Shown here: in pieces, positions 43,336 to 53,398 of the stretch | How the letters are laid out: the number at the start of each line of letters is the position of its first letter | Position numbering within the stretch: the stretch's first letter is position 1 | Assembly (NCBI GenBank): GCA_029252195.1 | Contig: JAQXBV010000080.1 | Location: 1-64,000 of the forward strand | Length of the DNA: 64,000 bases | Source: Yoonia sp. | Lineage (GTDB): Bacteria > Pseudomonadota > Alphaproteobacteria > Rhodobacterales > Rhodobacteraceae | Reading direction: 5' to 3' | The notes under the pieces: generated by a model | Databases searched by the model: none | What the model saw: the letters and a program-made list of their open reading frames with translations, nothing else | What the model was told of the DNA's origin: nothing | Made by a program: the position numbers and the translations under genes

Positions 43336-44121
43336 ATGGCTTGGAATATTGTGCGCCATGCGTTTTTGATGGTTTTTGGCAATCTGAGCCAATCATTGAA
43401 AGTGTCCTTGCCGCCGCTCGTAATGTTGGCGGTATTTACGGCATTTGTTTTGATATCGACCGGCGTTCCTCTGGATATGAATTCACCAGAGGCCGTCACA
43501 GATGTTGCTTCACGGCTCTCAGCCTTGGATCTGATGTTGATTCTCGCGCTGATTGGTTTTTCATTATTTGTGATGAGTTGGGTTGCGGTCGCGTGGCACC
43601 GGTTCATTCTTCTGGAAGAATATACCGCTCTGCTTCCTGCGACGCAGAACCGCCCGATCGGGTCATACCTTTGGCGGAGCCTTCAACTCGTGCTTTTGAT
43701 CGCACTTGTCGCGGTGCCAGTGATGTTTGTCGTCGGTATCATTTTGCTCCCGTTTCAGGGCGGTGCCGGATCAAGTCTTGGAGAGGCTCTCGTAGGTTTG
43801 GCGCTGGGGGTGGTCATGACATTCTTATGGCTGCGCTGGGCCATTGTTTTGCCTGCGATTGCTGTTGATCACGCGATGACGTTGACGGAGGCTTGGGCTG
43901 AAACCAAGCCTGTTAGCGGTGTCATTCTCAACGTAGCGGTGATCGTCACGATTTTAAAAGTTCTCGCGACGGTTGTGGTATCGTTGTTCTATGGCGCACT
44001 GCCGCTAGTCGCGTTTGTCTGCGATATCATCACAAACTGGACAGCGCTCATGGTTGGCGCGAGCATTTTGACCACCATCTACGGCCACGTTGTTGAGGGG
44101 CGTCCATTGTCGGGCAACTAG
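43336..44121 (+). CDS. multi-pass membrane protein of unknown function
   Basis: MAWNIVRHAFLMVFGNLSQSL..., several hydrophobic helices; RBS AAAGGAG upstream of ATG 43336. Confidence 0.75.
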   Translation: MAWNIVRHAFLMVFGNLSQSLKVSLPPLVMLAVFTAFVLISTGVPLDMNSPEAVTDVASRLSALDLMLILALIGFSLFVMSWVAVAWHRFILLEEYTALLPATQNRPIGSYLWRSLQLVLLIALVAVPVMFVVGIILLPFQGGAGSSLGEALVGLALGVVMTFLWLRWAIVLPAIAVDHAMTLTEAWAETKPVSGVILNVAVIVTILKVLATVVVSLFYGALPLVAFVCDIITNWTALMVGASILTTIYGHVVEGRPLSGN

Positions 44122-44555
44122 AACGTCAGGTTCGCCACAAACGCAGCATCGCCATCATTGCCAAGCTCTTGGATAGCGTCGCTCACGTCCATCCAGATAG
44201 CTGCGTGACCTTCTTCCGTCGGCTCGCCAAGACGGCGGACAGGGATCGCGGTGTAGATGTGGCAAAGCTTTTCCGCGTGAATCCCGTATTCGGGCATCCA
44301 GACAAAACGGCGGAATGCACCAAGGCGGCGCGGCTTTGCGATACGCCAGCCGGTTTCTTCGAAAACTTCGCGGTGAAGCGCCTGAATCGGGCTTTCGCCC
44401 GCATCAATGCCGCCGCCAGGGAGCTGGAATTCATAGTGAGGGGCTGCCTGATAGGTCAGTAACAGCTGCCCCATATTCGGCAAAATGGCATAGACTCCAG
44501 CGCGCATTTTATAGCGTTCGCCTGTTTTTGGCGTATTTCCGTACCGTTTGATCAT
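44118..44555 (-). CDS. NUDIX hydrolase
   Basis: GGGIDAGESPIQALHREVFEETGW Nudix box. Confidence 0.92.
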   Translation of the reverse strand: MIKRYGNTPKTGERYKMRAGVYAILPNMGQLLLTYQAAPHYEFQLPGGGIDAGESPIQALHREVFEETGWRIAKPRRLGAFRRFVWMPEYGIHAEKLCHIYTAIPVRRLGEPTEEGHAAIWMDVSDAIQELGNDGDAAFVANLTF

Positions 44556-44632
44556 TGTCTCACCCCTTGGACCGTGACTTGTCCTACCTGTATACTCGGG
44601 GTATGCCAATTCCGCACATGTTAGGAAAGCCC

Positions 44633-45622
44633 ATGACGACAAGCAAAATTGCTTGGGACGACACCGTCCTGCCATTTCAACTCGACGCCTCCGATATCCG
44701 TGGGCGCGTCGCCCGTTTGGACGGCACCTTGGAAGAGGTGTTGCGTCAGCACGATTATCCGCCAGCGATTGAGGGCTTGGTGGCCGAAATGGCGCTGCTC
44801 ACCGCGCTGATTGGTCAGTCGATGAAGTTGCGTTGGAAGCTGTCGCTGCAAGTGCGCGGCGACGGTCCAATCCGTTTTATTGCGACTGATTACTATGGGC
44901 CGACCGATGACGGGGCGCCTGCCCGCATTCGCGCCTATGCGAGCTATGACGAAGAGACGATCAACCTTGATGCGATCCCGTTCAGTCAGATCGGTAAGGG
45001 TTACTTTGCGATCCTGATCGACCAAGGCCCCGATATGACGCCTTATCAGGGTGTCACGCCATTGACGGGGAAGTCGCTCTCAAAATGCGCCGAGACCTAT
45101 TTCGCGCAATCCGAGCAGATCCCAACCCGTTTTGAGCTGACCTTTGGTCGGTCTCAAATTCGTGGTGAGGATGAGCATTGGCGCGCGGGTGGAGTGCTGT
45201 TGCAGCACATGCCGAAAGCCTCCCCTGAAATGAAGGGTGACGGCGGATCAGGCGAGGGCGGTCTTCTGCTCCCAGAGGATATTCTTGACGAGGTCGAGGG
45301 CGAAAACTGGAACCGCGCGAACGCGTTGCTGGATACCGTCGATTCGCTCGAATTGATCGGCCCTTCCGTGACGCCGAGTGACTTGCTGGTCCGGCTGTTT
45401 CACGAAGAGCAGCCGCGCATTTATCCCGCCCAGCCAGTGAAGTTCGGCTGCACCTGCTCTGCTGACCGCGTCCGCCAGTCGTTGTCGATCTATTCCGCCA
45501 AGGATATCGGCCATATGACGACGCCAGAGGGCACAGTCACTGCGGACTGTCAGTTCTGCGGATCACATTACGTTTTCGCGCCCGAGACACTCGGGTTCGA
45601 GGCGGCAAGTGACGAGGCCTGA
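44633..45622 (+). CDS. hslO: redox-regulated chaperone Hsp33
   Basis: C-terminal zinc/redox motif FGCTCSADRVRQSL...ADCQFCGSHYVF. Confidence 0.92.
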   Translation: MTTSKIAWDDTVLPFQLDASDIRGRVARLDGTLEEVLRQHDYPPAIEGLVAEMALLTALIGQSMKLRWKLSLQVRGDGPIRFIATDYYGPTDDGAPARIRAYASYDEETINLDAIPFSQIGKGYFAILIDQGPDMTPYQGVTPLTGKSLSKCAETYFAQSEQIPTRFELTFGRSQIRGEDEHWRAGGVLLQHMPKASPEMKGDGGSGEGGLLLPEDILDEVEGENWNRANALLDTVDSLELIGPSVTPSDLLVRLFHEEQPRIYPAQPVKFGCTCSADRVRQSLSIYSAKDIGHMTTPEGTVTADCQFCGSHYVFAPETLGFEAASDEA

Positions 45623-46202
45623 GCTTCGCCAGATGCTTTTGGATGCGCTGTCCAGCGAGGGCAGCGCATCCTCTGATTTTGACCTGAACAAAGACGTGGT
45701 TTTGCCCGCGGGGCGCAAGTTAACGCCCGCGGCGGTTCTGGTTGCGGTGCGGGTCGAGACGCGGTCTGTGATACTCACGAAACGCTCTGCAAGACTTAAA
45801 CATCACCCTGGTCAGATTGCCTTTGCTGGCGGCAAGCAAGACCCGACTGACGCCGATCCCATCGCCGCTGCCTTGCGCGAAGCTCATGAGGAAATCGGGC
45901 TTGATCCCACGCTTGTAGATGTCGTTGGCGCATTGCCTGCCCATGAAACGGTGACGGGCTATGCGGTCACGCCGGTTCTCGCGCTTATCGACGGCCCCTT
46001 TGTGCCGATGGCGGAAGAGGGCGAAGTTAGCGAGGTCTTCGAAGTACCGCTCGCACATCTGATGACATCTGTGAATTTTAATATCGAGGGGCGCATCTGG
46101 CAGGGAAAAATCCGCAAGTACTATACCGTGCCTTTCGGCCCCTATTACATCTGGGGCGCGACGGCGCGGATTTTGCGCGGATTGGCGGAGCGGATGCAAT
46201 GA
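45609..46202 (+). CDS. NUDIX CoA pyrophosphatase-like
   Basis: LKHHPGQIAFAGGKQDPTDADPIAAALREAHEEIGL. Confidence 0.9.
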   Translation: MTRPELRQMLLDALSSEGSASSDFDLNKDVVLPAGRKLTPAAVLVAVRVETRSVILTKRSARLKHHPGQIAFAGGKQDPTDADPIAAALREAHEEIGLDPTLVDVVGALPAHETVTGYAVTPVLALIDGPFVPMAEEGEVSEVFEVPLAHLMTSVNFNIEGRIWQGKIRKYYTVPFGPYYIWGATARILRGLAERMQ

Positions 46203-47329
46203 AGCGGATCGCGGCGGAGTGGCTCACTGGCCCCGCCCAGCGTGTTTGTGCGATGCTGGAGAATGCGGGCTATCAGGCGTGGTTTGTTGGCGGTTGCGTG
46301 CGCAATGCCCTGTTTGGGGTGCCTGTCTCCGATCTTGATCTAACGACCAATGCACATCCCGAAGCAGTCACCACACTGGCCGAGGCACTTGGGTTCCGCG
46401 TGGTTCCAACAGGGATTGATCATGGCACGATCACCGTCGTTGTGGATGGCAAGTCGTTCGAGATCACGACCTTCCGGCGTGATGTGGCAACGGATGGCAG
46501 ACGCGCCGTGGTTGCGTTTGCCGACAACATGGAAGACGACGCCCGCCGCCGCGATTTCACCATGAACGCGCTGTATTGCAGTATTGAAGGCGTGATTGCC
46601 GATCCGCTTGGTGGCTTGCCGGACCTGGAGGCGCGGCATGTGCGGTTCATTGACGACGCAGACCAGCGGATTAAGGAAGATTACCTGCGCATCCTGCGCT
46701 TCTTTCGGTTTCATGCGTGGTATGGCGATCAGGCGCAGGGGATTGATGCCGATGGTCTGGCTGCCTGTGCCGAGAATATCGACGGGCTCGCGGGCCTGTC
46801 AAAAGAACGGGTGACATCCGAAATCCTCAGGCTTCTGAGCGCGCCAAACCCCGCACCCGCCGTCGCCTCAATGGCCGCAACAGGTGTTTTGGGTCAAATT
46901 CTTCCGGGTGCGATTCCTGATATCTTGGCGGTGCTTGTGCATGTCGAAGGGCAGGCCGGGCTTGCCCCCGACCCTGTCCGTCGCTTGGTTGCTGTAGGCG
47001 GGATGCGCGACGGCCTGCGGCTGACGAAGGTGCAGGAAAGGCAGATTGAACAGTTGGCGAGAGAGATGAGCTTGCCTGCGCTGGCGTTCGAACATGGCGC
47101 GGAAATTGCGGTGGACCGCGCAGCGATCGAGGCGGCCTCTTGCGCGCAGGAGGTGTCATCCGAAACGCTCGCGCAGATTGCCTTTGCGGCGCGGCAAGTC
47201 TTTCCGCTGAGTGCTGCTGATCTGATGCCAAAGCTGCAAGGTGCGGCGCTGGGCAAGGCACTCCAGAAAGCGAGATCCGACTGGATTGCGTCCGGCTTTC
47301 AACTCACAAAGGCCGAGCTGATTGGCTGA
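46199..47329 (+). CDS. cca: CCA tRNA nucleotidyltransferase / poly(A) polymerase family
   Basis: YQAWFVGGCVRNALFGVPVSDLDLTTNAHPEAV, RRRDFTMNALYCS. Confidence 0.92.
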   Translation: MKRIAAEWLTGPAQRVCAMLENAGYQAWFVGGCVRNALFGVPVSDLDLTTNAHPEAVTTLAEALGFRVVPTGIDHGTITVVVDGKSFEITTFRRDVATDGRRAVVAFADNMEDDARRRDFTMNALYCSIEGVIADPLGGLPDLEARHVRFIDDADQRIKEDYLRILRFFRFHAWYGDQAQGIDADGLAACAENIDGLAGLSKERVTSEILRLLSAPNPAPAVASMAATGVLGQILPGAIPDILAVLVHVEGQAGLAPDPVRRLVAVGGMRDGLRLTKVQERQIEQLAREMSLPALAFEHGAEIAVDRAAIEAASCAQEVSSETLAQIAFAARQVFPLSAADLMPKLQGAALGKALQKARSDWIASGFQLTKAELIG

Positions 47330-47906
47330 TCTCATCCCGCTTTTTGGCTTTGTGTTTTTCGGGCTTTTTTCACCAGGTCCGAATGTGATTTTGCTGACAA
47401 CCAGCGGCGCGCGTTTCGGGTTTCGCCCGACCTTGCCGCATATTTTGGGCGTGGCGCTTGGGGTGGGGATTATCGCAGGGATTGTCGGGCTGGGTCTTGG
47501 CACAATTCTCGCGGCATTTCCGTCGCTGACCATTGCGCTGAAGATCATCGCATGCGGCTGGATTCTCTGGATGGCTTATAACCTCTGGCGGGCGGATCCC
47601 GCGAAACGCAATGCGGGCAAAGACCGTCCGTTTACTTTCATCGAGGCCGTTTTATTCCAATGGGTGAACCCGAAAATCTGGGCTGTTGCGCTGAGTGCAA
47701 CGGCCTATGTCGCCGCCTTCTCTCCAGTCGGCCAAGCGACCCATTTGGCGCTGACATTCTCGTCCATCAACCTTGGTGTTTGCCTGTTTTGGACGTGGGC
47801 GGGCACGTTGCTTTCACTCCTGCTCAATAACCCGACGGCTTGGCGGATCTTCATGCGCGTTATGGCTGTCGCTCTTGCCAGCTTTTCAATGGCTGTTTTC
47901 CTCTAG
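47322..47906 (+). CDS. LysE/RhtB family transporter
   Basis: FFGLFSPGPNVILLTTSGARFGFRPTLPHILGVALG, FQWVNPKIWAVALSA; TTG start. Confidence 0.85.
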   Translation: MADLIPLFGFVFFGLFSPGPNVILLTTSGARFGFRPTLPHILGVALGVGIIAGIVGLGLGTILAAFPSLTIALKIIACGWILWMAYNLWRADPAKRNAGKDRPFTFIEAVLFQWVNPKIWAVALSATAYVAAFSPVGQATHLALTFSSINLGVCLFWTWAGTLLSLLLNNPTAWRIFMRVMAVALASFSMAVFL

Positions 47907-47953
47907 CGCTTTCCACGCTATGTCAGAAGGATTGTCATTTAAGGCTGCTTGGC

Positions 47954-49789
47954 GTGTTTCGCTTTTTTGAAAACCTCGTTGATCCCTATATCGCGTATCA
48001 GGAGACCGACCAACCACCGCAACGGCTTTTGCCGTTTTTGCGCGATTACGCACGGCCGTTTAAAAAGGTGTTTTGGGTCACCGGCATTGCGTCGGTCATT
48101 ATCGCCTCAATGGAGGTCTGGCTGATCTATTACATTGGCCGGATGATTGATATTTTGGGGACAGGGACGGCCACCGAAGTTTGGGACGCGAGCGGGCCAG
48201 AGTTTATTCTCGTCGCGATTTTTATCCTGACACTGCGGCCCGCTTTGCACATCTTCCAAGTCGCGCTTTTGAATAATGCGATTTTGCCAAATTTCGGGAC
48301 ACTGGTCCGTTGGCGGGCACATAAACATGTGCTGCGGCAATCGGTCGGCTGGTTTGAAGATGACTTCGCGGGGCGCATTGCGAACCGGATTATGCAAACA
48401 CCTCCAGCGGCAGGTGAGGTCGTGTTTCAACTGTTTGACGCGATCACCTTTTCGATTGCCTATCTGATTGGCGCGGCTTTTCTGCTTGGTGAAGCGGATA
48501 TGCGGCTGATCATTCCGATGCTGTTCTGGCTCGTGCCTTACCTGTTCTTGCTCCGCTGGGTGATCAAGCGGATCGGCCCTGCCTCCGAGGCCGCCTCAAA
48601 TGCCCGCAGCGCCGTGACGGGTCGTGTCGTGGATAGCTATACCAATATCCATTCGGTCAAGATGTTCGCGCACCACGACCGCGAGCTGGATTACGCGAAA
48701 GAGGCGATCGAGGAAACGCGCCGCACGTTTCAGATCGAGATGCGCTACTATACGATCATGGATGTCGCCTTGATGATTTTGAACGGCTTTTTGATTGTCG
48801 GTGTCACAGGCTGGGCGATCAAGCTTTGGATGGATGGCACCGCCTCTGTTGGAGTGGTTGCTGCCGCAAGCACGCTTGCCTTGCGATTGAACGCCATGTC
48901 AGGCTGGATTATGTGGGCGATTACCAACTTTTTCCGCGAATTGGGCGTTGTGGCAGAGGGCATGTTGACGATTGCGCAGCCGATCAAGCTGCTGGACAAG
49001 CCCGAGGCCAAGCCGCTGCAAATCACGCAGGGCATGGTTGAGGTGCGCAATCTGTCCCACCACTACGGCAAGGGCGCGGGTGGCCTTGACCAGATCAGCT
49101 TTACCATCAAAGCGGGTGAAAAGGTGGGGCTTGTCGGGCAATCTGGCGCGGGTAAATCGACGCTCGTGAAGTTACTGTTGCGGTTCTATGATCTGGAGCA
49201 GGGCCAAATCCTGATTGACGGGCAAGACACGCATCACATCACCCAAGACAGTCTGCGTAGGGCCATCGGTATGGTGCAACAAGATAGCGCGCTGCTTCAC
49301 CGCTCTGTCCGCGAGAATATTCTTTACGGCAATCCAACTGCCACCGAAGCCGAGATCATCACGGCGGCCAAAAAGGCCGAGGCGCATTATTTCATTGGCG
49401 GACTTGAGGATAGCGAAGGCAACAAAGGCTATGATGCCCGTGTTGGCGAGCGCGGCGTGAAGCTGTCAGGTGGTCAGCGCCAGCGCATTGCCCTTGCGCG
49501 GGCCATTCTCAAAGATGCGCCAATCCTGATACTCGACGAGGCAACAAGCGCCCTTGATTCCGAGGTCGAGGCTGCGATCCAAGACACCCTGTCGGGCATG
49601 ATGGCGGGGAAAACCGTCATTGCAATCGCGCACCGTTTGTCCACGATTGCTGCGATGGACCGGATCATCGTGATGGAAAATGGCCGGATTATCGAAGACG
49701 GCACGCATGACGCGCTTTTGGCGCATGACGGACAATATGCAAAGTTCTGGCGGCGTCAGTCGGGCGGATTCTTGGGAAAAATACAATGA
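47954..49789 (+). CDS. ABC transporter, fused permease/ATPase (subunit 1)
   Basis: GLVGQSGAGKSTLVKLLLRFYD, VKLSGGQRQRIALARAILKDAPILILDEATSALDSE. Confidence 0.92.
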   Translation: MFRFFENLVDPYIAYQETDQPPQRLLPFLRDYARPFKKVFWVTGIASVIIASMEVWLIYYIGRMIDILGTGTATEVWDASGPEFILVAIFILTLRPALHIFQVALLNNAILPNFGTLVRWRAHKHVLRQSVGWFEDDFAGRIANRIMQTPPAAGEVVFQLFDAITFSIAYLIGAAFLLGEADMRLIIPMLFWLVPYLFLLRWVIKRIGPASEAASNARSAVTGRVVDSYTNIHSVKMFAHHDRELDYAKEAIEETRRTFQIEMRYYTIMDVALMILNGFLIVGVTGWAIKLWMDGTASVGVVAAASTLALRLNAMSGWIMWAITNFFRELGVVAEGMLTIAQPIKLLDKPEAKPLQITQGMVEVRNLSHHYGKGAGGLDQISFTIKAGEKVGLVGQSGAGKSTLVKLLLRFYDLEQGQILIDGQDTHHITQDSLRRAIGMVQQDSALLHRSVRENILYGNPTATEAEIITAAKKAEAHYFIGGLEDSEGNKGYDARVGERGVKLSGGQRQRIALARAILKDAPILILDEATSALDSEVEAAIQDTLSGMMAGKTVIAIAHRLSTIAAMDRIIVMENGRIIEDGTHDALLAHDGQYAKFWRRQSGGFLGKIQ

Positions 49790-51618
49790 GTGTTTCAGTT
49801 CTGATTGACCCGTTCGCCCCCGCAGAAGGGCCACCGCCCCACACGCTGCTTGCCTTCATGCGCTGGGCCTTTCGCGGTAGTTTCCGCTATATGACGATCG
49901 GCAGTATTGTGTCGGTGATGGCGGGCGCACTGGAGGTCCTTTCGGCGTTGATACTTGGTCTGGTGATCGACGCCGCGCTGGGCTCCACACAAGAGCAGTT
50001 CTTCGCAAGCAACCTGCCGCTTTTGTTGGGGGTGACAGCGTTTTTCATCATCCTGCGGCCGCTGGTCTTGGGCCTCTCGGGCGTGATGCAGTCGGTTGTT
50101 CTGGCGCCGTCGATCATGAACCTTGTTTACTCGCGCCTGCACCGACACACGCTTGGGCAGTCGGTCCAGTTCTTTGACGATGATTTCGCAGGACGGATTG
50201 CGCAAAAGCAAGGGCAGGCGGCGCGTGCTGCGACCGATCTGGTGATCGAGACGATCCATACGGTGATTTTCGCCTTGGCCTCCCTGATAGGCTCTGTGCT
50301 GTTGATGCTGACCATTGATGTGCGCACGGCGGTTCTGCTCGCTGTTTGGACCATCGCCTATATTGTGATGATCCGCTACTTTATGCCCCGCGTCCGTGCC
50401 GCGTCGAAAAAGCGGGCGTCGAGCCGTGCGATGGTGACGGGGCAGGTGGTCGATACGGTCACGAACATCAAAACAGTGAAGCTGTTCGCGCATGATCAAT
50501 TCGAGGATCGGGCGGCCATTGATGCAATGGAGACCATGCGCTTGGCCTCTGTCGGCTTTGGCTGGTTGTCGGCCAGTTTCCGGTTCAGCCTGATGACGCT
50601 TGCGGGCATTTTGCCGCTTATTATGGTCGGCGCGACGCTCTATTTCTGGACGCAGGGTGGCGCAACAGCGGGCGATATTGCGGTCAGCGGATCGATCGGG
50701 TTGCGGCTTGCGCAGATGACGGGGTGGGTTAGCTTCACGCTGCTGGGAATGTACGCGAACGTGGGCGAGGTCGAGGACGCAATCCGCACATTGAGCCCCG
50801 CGCATACGCTTGTGGATACGCCTGATGCAAAAGAGTTAATCGTAACCAAGGCCGAAATCACCTTTGAGAATGTCACGTTCCGATATGGCGGCGGGCGGGG
50901 CGGTTTGAACGGTATAAATCTCACCGTCGCGGGCGGCGAAAAGCTGGGCATCGTTGGTGCCTCGGGCGCGGGTAAATCCACGCTCGTTTCGCTGCTCTTG
51001 CGCATCTACGACACCGAGGGCGGGGCCATCAAAATTGACGGTCAAGACCTGCGTCATGTGACGCAAGAAAGTCTGCGCCGACAGATCGGGATGGTGACAC
51101 AGGAGACGGCAATGTTTAACCGCTCTGCGCGCGATAATATCGCCTATGGCAAACCGGAAGCCACGCAGGACCAGATTGATATGGCCGCCGATCAGGCCGA
51201 GGCGCTCGGGTTTATCGGCGATTTACGTGATCATGGAGGGCGCGAAGGCTATGATGCGCATTTGGGTGAGCGTGGGGTCAAGCTGTCAGGTGGCCAGCGC
51301 CAGCGCATCGCCATTGCCCGCGCAATCCTGAAGAATGCGCCTATTCTGGTGCTGGACGAAGCAACAAGTGCGCTTGATTCCGAGGTCGAGGCGTCGATCC
51401 AAACGGCGCTTGAAACAGCAATGGAAGGCAAGACGGTTATTGCAATTGCGCACCGTCTTTCGACGCTTGCGCGCATGGATCGGATCATTGTGCTTGACGG
51501 CGGGCAGATCAAGGAACAGGGAACGCACGCTGAACTGTTGGATCAAAAGGGGCTTTATGCCCGTTTCTGGGATCGGCAGTCAGGTGGATTTATCAATGTG
51601 CAAGATGCGGCGGAATAG
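49786..51618 (+). CDS. ABC transporter, fused permease/ATPase (subunit 2)
   Basis: GIVGASGAGKSTLVSLLLRIYD, LSGGQRQRIAIARAILKNAPILVLDEATSALDSE; ATGA-coupled to subunit 1. Confidence 0.92.
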   Translation: MSVSVLIDPFAPAEGPPPHTLLAFMRWAFRGSFRYMTIGSIVSVMAGALEVLSALILGLVIDAALGSTQEQFFASNLPLLLGVTAFFIILRPLVLGLSGVMQSVVLAPSIMNLVYSRLHRHTLGQSVQFFDDDFAGRIAQKQGQAARAATDLVIETIHTVIFALASLIGSVLLMLTIDVRTAVLLAVWTIAYIVMIRYFMPRVRAASKKRASSRAMVTGQVVDTVTNIKTVKLFAHDQFEDRAAIDAMETMRLASVGFGWLSASFRFSLMTLAGILPLIMVGATLYFWTQGGATAGDIAVSGSIGLRLAQMTGWVSFTLLGMYANVGEVEDAIRTLSPAHTLVDTPDAKELIVTKAEITFENVTFRYGGGRGGLNGINLTVAGGEKLGIVGASGAGKSTLVSLLLRIYDTEGGAIKIDGQDLRHVTQESLRRQIGMVTQETAMFNRSARDNIAYGKPEATQDQIDMAADQAEALGFIGDLRDHGGREGYDAHLGERGVKLSGGQRQRIAIARAILKNAPILVLDEATSALDSEVEASIQTALETAMEGKTVIAIAHRLSTLARMDRIIVLDGGQIKEQGTHAELLDQKGLYARFWDRQSGGFINVQDAAE

Positions 51619-51621
51619 ACA

Positions 51622-52824
51622 ATGGCGATGATCGAAGGACTAACCCATCTCGGCTTGGGCAAGGTGGATGACGGGCGCACATTGCTGCCGCGCGTCTTGC
51701 CCGGTGAAGAAGTGGCTGTCGCCCAAGACGGGACTGTGCGGATTATCACGCCGTCGGCTGATCGTGTTGCAGCGCCCTGCAAGCATTTCAAAACCTGCGG
51801 CGGCTGCGCGATGCAGCACGCCACTGACGCTTTCGTTGCCAATTGGAAGTTGGAGATTGTGCAAAAGGCGTTGGCGGCACAGCGGATCGACACCGTTTAC
51901 CGCGATGTGATCACGTCGCCCGCCCAATCGCGCCGACGCGCAAAGCTGGCAGGCAAGCGGACCAAAAGCGGGGCGATGCTTGGCTTTCACGCCAAGGGCA
52001 CCAATACGCTGATCCCTGTTCCAGAGTGCAAGTTGCTGACCATCGGGTTGATGTCTCAATTCCCCATGCTTGAGGCCTTGGTTGTGATTGCTGCGTCGCG
52101 TAAAGCAGAGATCGCCTTGACCGTGACAGAGACCAAGAACGGGCTCGACATTCTGGTCGAGACCGAAAAGCCGCTCACGCCTGAGTTGCGCGCGGAGCTC
52201 GCCGTTTTCGCGCAAGCCCATAACATCGCCCGCCTCGTTTGGGTCGATGAACCTGTCGTGACGATGCAACCCCCGATCCAGATGTTTGGAACCACAGCGG
52301 TTGTTCCACCTCCAGGGGCCTTTTTGCAGGCGACCAAACATGGCGAGACAGCGCTTTTGTCGGCTGTTGAGGAAATCACAGCAAAGGCCAACCGGATCGT
52401 TGATCTTTTTGCTGGCGCAGGCACCTTCACACTGCCGCTTGCCGCCCGTGCAGAGGTTCATGCCGTTGAGGGCGAAGCCGAGATGATCGCGGCACTTGAT
52501 CGAGCTTGGCGCGAGGGCAAGGGTCTCAAGCGGGTCACGTCAGAGGCCAGAGACCTGTTCCGTCGTCCGCTTGAGCCTGACGAGCTTCGCAAATTTGATG
52601 CTGCCGTGATTGACCCGCCGCGTGCGGGGGCCGAGGCGCAGATCGCAACGCTGGCCGCATCAGAGATCAAGGTGATCGCTATGGTCTCTTGCAACCCCGT
52701 GACCTTCGCGCGTGACGCCGTGACCCTGCAAAAAGCGGGCTTCACTCTTGATTGGGTGCAGGTTGTTGACCAGTTTCGCTGGTCTGCCCATGTCGAGGTC
52801 GTTGGCAGCTTCACGCGAAAGTAA
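51622..52824 (+). CDS. class I SAM-dependent RNA methyltransferase (RlmD/TrmA/RumA-like)
   Basis: CKHFKTCGGCAMQHA cluster motif, IVDLFAGAGTFTLPLA, VIDPPRAG, MVSCNPVTFARDA. Confidence 0.92.
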   Translation: MAMIEGLTHLGLGKVDDGRTLLPRVLPGEEVAVAQDGTVRIITPSADRVAAPCKHFKTCGGCAMQHATDAFVANWKLEIVQKALAAQRIDTVYRDVITSPAQSRRRAKLAGKRTKSGAMLGFHAKGTNTLIPVPECKLLTIGLMSQFPMLEALVVIAASRKAEIALTVTETKNGLDILVETEKPLTPELRAELAVFAQAHNIARLVWVDEPVVTMQPPIQMFGTTAVVPPPGAFLQATKHGETALLSAVEEITAKANRIVDLFAGAGTFTLPLAARAEVHAVEGEAEMIAALDRAWREGKGLKRVTSEARDLFRRPLEPDELRKFDAAVIDPPRAGAEAQIATLAASEIKVIAMVSCNPVTFARDAVTLQKAGFTLDWVQVVDQFRWSAHVEVVGSFTRK

Positions 52825-52906
52825 TCGGACGGGGTGAAATACCCTTCCTGTTTTCTGCAGCGATAGTGTAGTGCTGTCTAAAAAGAGGCAGAGACCGAGG
52901 GCAGAA

Positions 52907-53398
52907 ATGAAGTTTAGCAGACGTGTTCTTATGATGGGGGCGGCCCTTGGCTTGGCGGGCTGTGCCAGCAAGTTTAAGTCCTATCGCGGCCCCGAAGTAA
53001 CGCGGATTCAGGTCTTTAAGGGCGCGCGAATCATGCAGTTGCTCAGCGGGTCAACGGTGCTGAAATCGTATAATTTCGAACTTGGCTTCGCGCCGGCAGA
53101 GCACAAGCAGATTGAAGGTGACGGGCGCACGCCAGAAGGTGCCTATTACATCGACCGTCGCAATCCAAATAGCCGTTATCATTTGTCGCTGGGTATTTCA
53201 TACCCGAATATCAACGACATCAATAACGCGCGGGCCATGGGCAAGCAGCCTGGCGGCGAGATATTTATCCACGGAACGCCATCTCTCTATGCCGGTCAGG
53301 ATGATTGGACATGGGGCTGTATCGCCGTGACCAACGCAGACATCGAAGAGATCTATGCGATGGTCAACGACGGAACAAAGATTTTCATCTACCCTTAA
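52907..53398 (+). CDS. YkuD-family L,D-transpeptidase, lipoprotein-like
   Basis: Lipobox LGLAGC; GDGRTPEGAYYIDRRNP, IFIHGTPS...WTWGCIAVTN. Confidence 0.88.
   Translation: MKFSRRVLMMGAALGLAGCASKFKSYRGPEVTRIQVFKGARIMQLLSGSTVLKSYNFELGFAPAEHKQIEGDGRTPEGAYYIDRRNPNSRYHLSLGISYPNINDINNARAMGKQPGGEIFIHGTPSLYAGQDDWTWGCIAVTNADIEEIYAMVNDGTKIFIYP

Noticed and set aside
49795-50805. 336-aa minus-strand ORF opposite ABC subunit 2
   Set aside because: Low-complexity R/H/Q-rich composition and complete overlap with a well-supported ABC transporter gene.
48899-51320. Repeated sequence between about 49.44 and 51.24 kb
   Set aside because: Explained by homologous ATPase domains of two paralogous ABC transporter subunits, not a mobile repeat.
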